Assembly: GCA_034678345.1 (NCBI GenBank)
Contig: JAXDBZ010000277.1
Span: forward strand, 1-8,078
Source of the DNA: JANXPZ01 sp034678345
Lineage (GTDB): Bacteria > Eisenbacteria > RBG-16-71-46
Reading direction: 5' to 3'
DNA length: 8,078 nucleotides
Part shown: positions 5,840 to 8,078 of the stretch, one piece after another
How the letters are laid out: every line of letters starts with the position of its first letter
Position numbering within the stretch: position 1 is the first letter of the stretch
The notes under the pieces: model-generated
Database searches by the model: none
What the model was told of the DNA's origin: nothing
What the model saw: the letters and a program-made list of their open reading frames with translations, nothing else
Made by a program: the position numbers and the translations under genes

Positions 5840-7071
5840 GGCTCCCTCTCCGCGCAGGGGGTTCGCCCGCGCCCGGGGTCGGGCCAACCCCGCAGGAACT
5901 CCGCCATGAGACGGTGGGCCGGCTCGACCCGGTGGCCGCCGCGCTCTGCGGCCGCCTCGGTGTACGGGGCGCGCTCGATGGCGGGCACCCCGCTGCCGGC
6001 GTAGGCGAAGAGCGGCGGGATCGCCGAGTGCCCCCGGGTCGTGGTCAGGGTGGGGTGATCCACCGCGACCAGGATCCGCCATACCGGCTCCCGGGCCAGG
6101 CGCTCGAGCAGCGGGCCGACCACCGCCGCGTCCATGCGCTCGAGCGCCGTCACCTTCTCGACCGCGTCGCCCATGTGGGCGGCCTCGTCGGCCGCTTCGA
6201 CGTGCACGACGACCAGGTCCAGCTCGTCGAGCGCGCGCACGGCGGCGGCGCCCTTGCCGGCGTAATCGGTGTCGAGGAAGCCGGTGGCGCCCGGCACCTC
6301 GATGATCCGCAGGTCCATGAGCCGTGCCATGCCGCGCAGGATGTCCACGCCGGTGATGACCCCGCCGCGCAGGCCGAAGCGCGCGGCGAAGGGCTCGAGC
6401 GAGGCCGGGCGTCCCTGGCCCCACAGCCAGATGTCGGTGACGGGGTCGCGCCCCTCCTCGTGCCGCCGCCGGTTCACCGGGTGCGCGGCGAGCAGGCCCC
6501 GGGCCAGGTCGGCGATGCGCTCGATCCGCGCGGCCCCCTCGCCGGCGGGCCGGTGCGCCGCCGCCGGCTGGCCGATGATGTCGTGGGGTGGGGCCAGCCG
6601 GAGCGCGGTGTCCGCCGCGTCGGCCAGCAGCAGCAGGTTGCGGTAGGTCACGCCGCCGTGCAGCTCGCCGCCCGCGGCGGCGAGGGCGGGCCGCAGGGTC
6701 GCGACCAGCGCGTCGGCCTCGTCCTGGCGGATGTGCCCGGCGGTGTTGTCCGCCATGAGGCCGTCGCGCACGGTGACGAAGTTGCAGCGGAGGATCAGCT
6801 GGTCGGCCCGCGCCACCAGGCCCCGCGCCGCCGCCTCGATCGGCGCGCGGCCGGTGTAGTCGGCGCGCGGGTCGTAGCCCAGCACGGAGAGCGTGCCGAC
6901 GTCGGTGGCCGGGGTGAAGCCGTCGGGGATGGTGACGGTGCGGCCGAGTCGTCCACCGCGGGCAATGCGATCCATGTGCGGGATGTGCGCGGCCTCGAGC
7001 GGCGTCCGGCCGCCGAGCGCCCCGAGCGGGACGTCGGCGGCGCCGTCGGGCAGGACGATGGCGTACTTCAC
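5836..7071 (-). CDS. apgM: ApgM/COG3635-family phosphomutase-like protein, probable non-canonical homoserine kinase
   Basis: A 411-residue member of the archaeal-type cofactor-independent phosphoglycerate mutase family, within the alkaline phosphatase superfamily. Metal-site residues can be placed: D9 in LPDGAAD, T56 in FTPATDVGTLSVLGYDP, D295 and H299 in HVEAADEAAHMGD, D338 and H339 in VDHP, and H348 in TRGHS. The serine nucleophile of typical members (PGSDVANLS) is replaced by T56. A bacterial subgroup of this family has been proposed to be a homoserine kinase (TIGR02535), using a mutase-like active site to phosphorylate homoserine. ATGA coupling to thrC, the next enzyme in that pathway, supports that role here; it remains an inference, and glycolytic mutase activity is the alternative. 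The start codon is GTG (7069-7071), nine bases after GGAGG. A promoter-like sequence lies upstream, so this is likely the first gene of the operon. Confidence 0.9.
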   Translation of the reverse strand: MKYAIVLPDGAADVPLGALGGRTPLEAAHIPHMDRIARGGRLGRTVTIPDGFTPATDVGTLSVLGYDPRADYTGRAPIEAAARGLVARADQLILRCNFVTVRDGLMADNTAGHIRQDEADALVATLRPALAAAGGELHGGVTYRNLLLLADAADTALRLAPPHDIIGQPAAAHRPAGEGAARIERIADLARGLLAAHPVNRRRHEEGRDPVTDIWLWGQGRPASLEPFAARFGLRGGVITGVDILRGMARLMDLRIIEVPGATGFLDTDYAGKGAAAVRALDELDLVVVHVEAADEAAHMGDAVEKVTALERMDAAVVGPLLERLAREPVWRILVAVDHPTLTTTRGHSAIPPLFAYAGSGVPAIERAPYTEAAAERGGHRVEPAHRLMAEFLRGWPDPGRGRTPCAEREP

Positions 7072-7080
7072 GGCAACGGG

Positions 7081-7085
7081 CCTCC
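7081..7085 (-). promoter_or_regulatory. Ribosome binding site that decides the GTG start of the ApgM-like gene
   Basis: On the minus strand GGAGG lies nine bases before the GTG at 7071-7069. No ATG is available nearby upstream in frame, and the residues after GTG (KYAIVLPDG) match the conserved family N terminus, so the GTG start is well supported. Confidence 0.7.
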
Positions 7086-7119
7086 GGTCGGGCCGCGGGG
7101 ACTCGCGCGCGGCGCCACC

Positions 7120-7148
7120 AATCTGAGGGGAGGCGTCCGGATTGGCAA
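7120..7148 (-). promoter_or_regulatory. Probable sigma-70 promoter for the apgM-thrC-rsmA-SDR operon
   Basis: On the minus strand TTGCCA (7143-7148; five of six matches to TTGACA) is followed after 17 bases by CAGATT (7120-7125; three of six to TATAAT). This is the least GC-rich patch in the gap and lies about 50 bases ahead of the GTG at 7071, leaving room for a leader of about 40 bases with GGAGG. A 6-bp inverted repeat, CCAATC (7118-7123) with GATTGG (7140-7145), overlaps both boxes and could be an operator. Confidence 0.45.
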
Positions 7149-7167
7149 GGCGGCGGCCGGGGACCGC

Positions 7168-8078
7168 TCAGGCCACGTCGGACCAGCCGTCGAGGACTTC
7201 CCGGGCCATGTCGCGCGCGTAGCGGTCGGACGAGCCGGCGGCGATGCGCTCGAGCTCGTGCCGGCCTTCGAGGCCGAACTCGCGCAGCGCGTGGGCCGCG
7301 TGGCGCCGCACCCACCAGGCCGGGTCGGTGAGCCGGGCGGGGAGCGCCAGCAGCGCGATCTCGGCGCGCAGCAGGCCCAGGGCGCGGGCGGCCTGCGCGC
7401 GCACCGGCCAGGCCTGGTCCTGCAGGGCGCCGATCAGCGAGGTGGCGCAGTCGGCGGCCCCCATGCGCCCCAGCGCGCGGGCGGCGGCGACGCGCTGCTC
7501 GACGTCACCCTCGCGCAGCCAGCGTTCGACGGCATGCCGGGCGGCGTGGTGGCCGGCCAGCCCCAGCGTCTCGACCAGGGCGCGGTCCATGGCCGCCTCG
7601 CCGGTGCCACGCTCGAGCGCGGCGGTGAGCGACGGCAGGGCGCGGCGCCCGAAGGCCCGCAGCAGCGCCACGCGTTGGCGGTGCAGGCGGCGCCCGAGCG
7701 CGTGCGGGTTCTCCAGCAGCCAGCGCAGGGCCGCGGGATCGCGGTAGCGCGCCAGCGCGGCCGCCGCGGCCGCCGTCACCAACTCGGGGCCGTCGGGCAG
7801 CGCGGCGCGCAGCGACCGGCGCGACGCGGTCGAGTAGAGCAGCCCCAGCCGCCGCGCGGCCAACTCGCGCCGCCAGGGGGACTCCTCGCGCAGGGCGTGC
7901 CGCTCGTGCTCGAGGTGCGGGCAGTCGGCCAGCGCGCGCGACAGCCGCAGCCAGCCCGGCCCGCGCGTCGTCAGCTCCTCGATGGCCGACCAGAACGCGC
8001 CCGGCTCGGCGGCCGCCGCCTGCGCGGCGAGCTCGTCGGCGCGCAGGCGCTGCTCGACGAAGGCGCGCAGCGCGAGCG
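7168..8078 (-). CDS. HEAT-repeat protein, 5' end beyond the window
   Basis: The C-terminal 302 residues of a protein whose frame stays open to the right edge, so the N terminus is missing. A TTG at 7863 could serve as a start, but the 71 codons upstream read as normal coding sequence (for example FWSAIEELTTRGPGWLRLSRAL), so it is probably internal. The visible part is alpha-helical, Ala/Leu/Arg-rich, and contains HEAT or PBS-lyase-like repeats of about 30 residues. These are clearest near the end: RVAAARALGRMGAADCATSLIGAL, PVRAQAARALGLL and WVRRHAAHALREFG. Such repeats form a superhelical scaffold for protein binding; no catalytic motif is visible. It ends 96 bases before the ApgM-like gene on the same strand, but a promoter-like sequence in that gap suggests separate transcription. 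Partner and role are unknown. A membrane anchor could exist in the missing part. Confidence 0.85.
   Translation of the reverse strand, partial: LALRAFVEQRLRADELAAQAAAAEPGAFWSAIEELTTRGPGWLRLSRALADCPHLEHERHALREESPWRRELAARRLGLLYSTASRRSLRAALPDGPELVTAAAAAALARYRDPAALRWLLENPHALGRRLHRQRVALLRAFGRRALPSLTAALERGTGEAAMDRALVETLGLAGHHAARHAVERWLREGDVEQRVAAARALGRMGAADCATSLIGALQDQAWPVRAQAARALGLLRAEIALLALPARLTDPAWWVRRHAAHALREFGLEGRHELERIAAGSSDRYARDMAREVLDGWSDVA

Noticed and set aside
5840..7315. Upstream extension of the thrC frame
   Set aside because: The extension overlaps the ApgM-like gene and is Arg/Pro/Ala low complexity. The ATG at 5839 begins the conserved N terminus of threonine synthase.
7861..7863. 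TTG codon as the start of the HEAT-repeat protein
   Set aside because: The 71 in-frame codons upstream, to the window edge, read as ordinary helical protein continuous with the rest, so the TTG is most likely an internal leucine.

Overview
The window is very GC-rich (roughly three quarters G+C by eye) and almost fully coding, with third codon positions close to saturated in G/C. It holds six genes: two on the plus strand (1-2352) and four on the minus strand (2432-8078). The gene set is bacterial: an OmpR-type two-component pair, KsgA/RsmA, bacterial threonine synthase, an ApgM-type phosphomutase-like protein and a HEAT-repeat protein. The composition and the ApgM-thrC pair would fit a high-GC lineage such as a deltaproteobacterial or myxococcal relative, or uncultured soil or subsurface phyla. 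The sequence alone does not settle the phylum. I see no rRNA, tRNA, CRISPR array, transposase or phage gene.

Plus strand, 1-2352: a membrane sensor histidine kinase and an OmpR/PhoB-family response regulator overlap by four bases (ATGA), so they are a translationally coupled operon. The kinase has two membrane segments around a periplasmic domain I do not recognise, no clear HAMP domain, and a Gly/Pro-rich tail encoded by a hairpin plus hexamer repeats. The operon ends in a 79-base convergent gap containing three strong hairpins that may stop transcription from both sides.

Minus strand, in transcription order: a HEAT-repeat protein that runs off the right edge; an ApgM/COG3635-family gene with a GTG start; thrC, overlapping it by ATGA; rsmA (ksgA); and an NAD(P)-binding epimerase-like protein 19 bases after rsmA. 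A plausible sigma-70 promoter in the 96-base gap upstream of the ApgM gene would drive these last four genes as one operon. Coupling of the ApgM-like gene to thrC suggests it supplies phosphohomoserine, i.e. acts as a non-canonical homoserine kinase rather than a glycolytic mutase. Its catalytic-serine position is threonine.

The most unusual sequence structure is an in-frame insertion of about 37 codons in thrC, just before the conserved C-terminal ETAHPAKFPEE motif. It is built from a perfect hairpin, an 11-base direct repeat and tandem GGTCCG hexamers. The kinase tail has the same arrangement (perfect hairpin with a 3-base loop, then GGGTCC hexamers), the same 14-base core, the same orientation relative to its gene and the same reading frame. 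This points to a dispersed palindromic or low-complexity element tolerated inside coding sequence.
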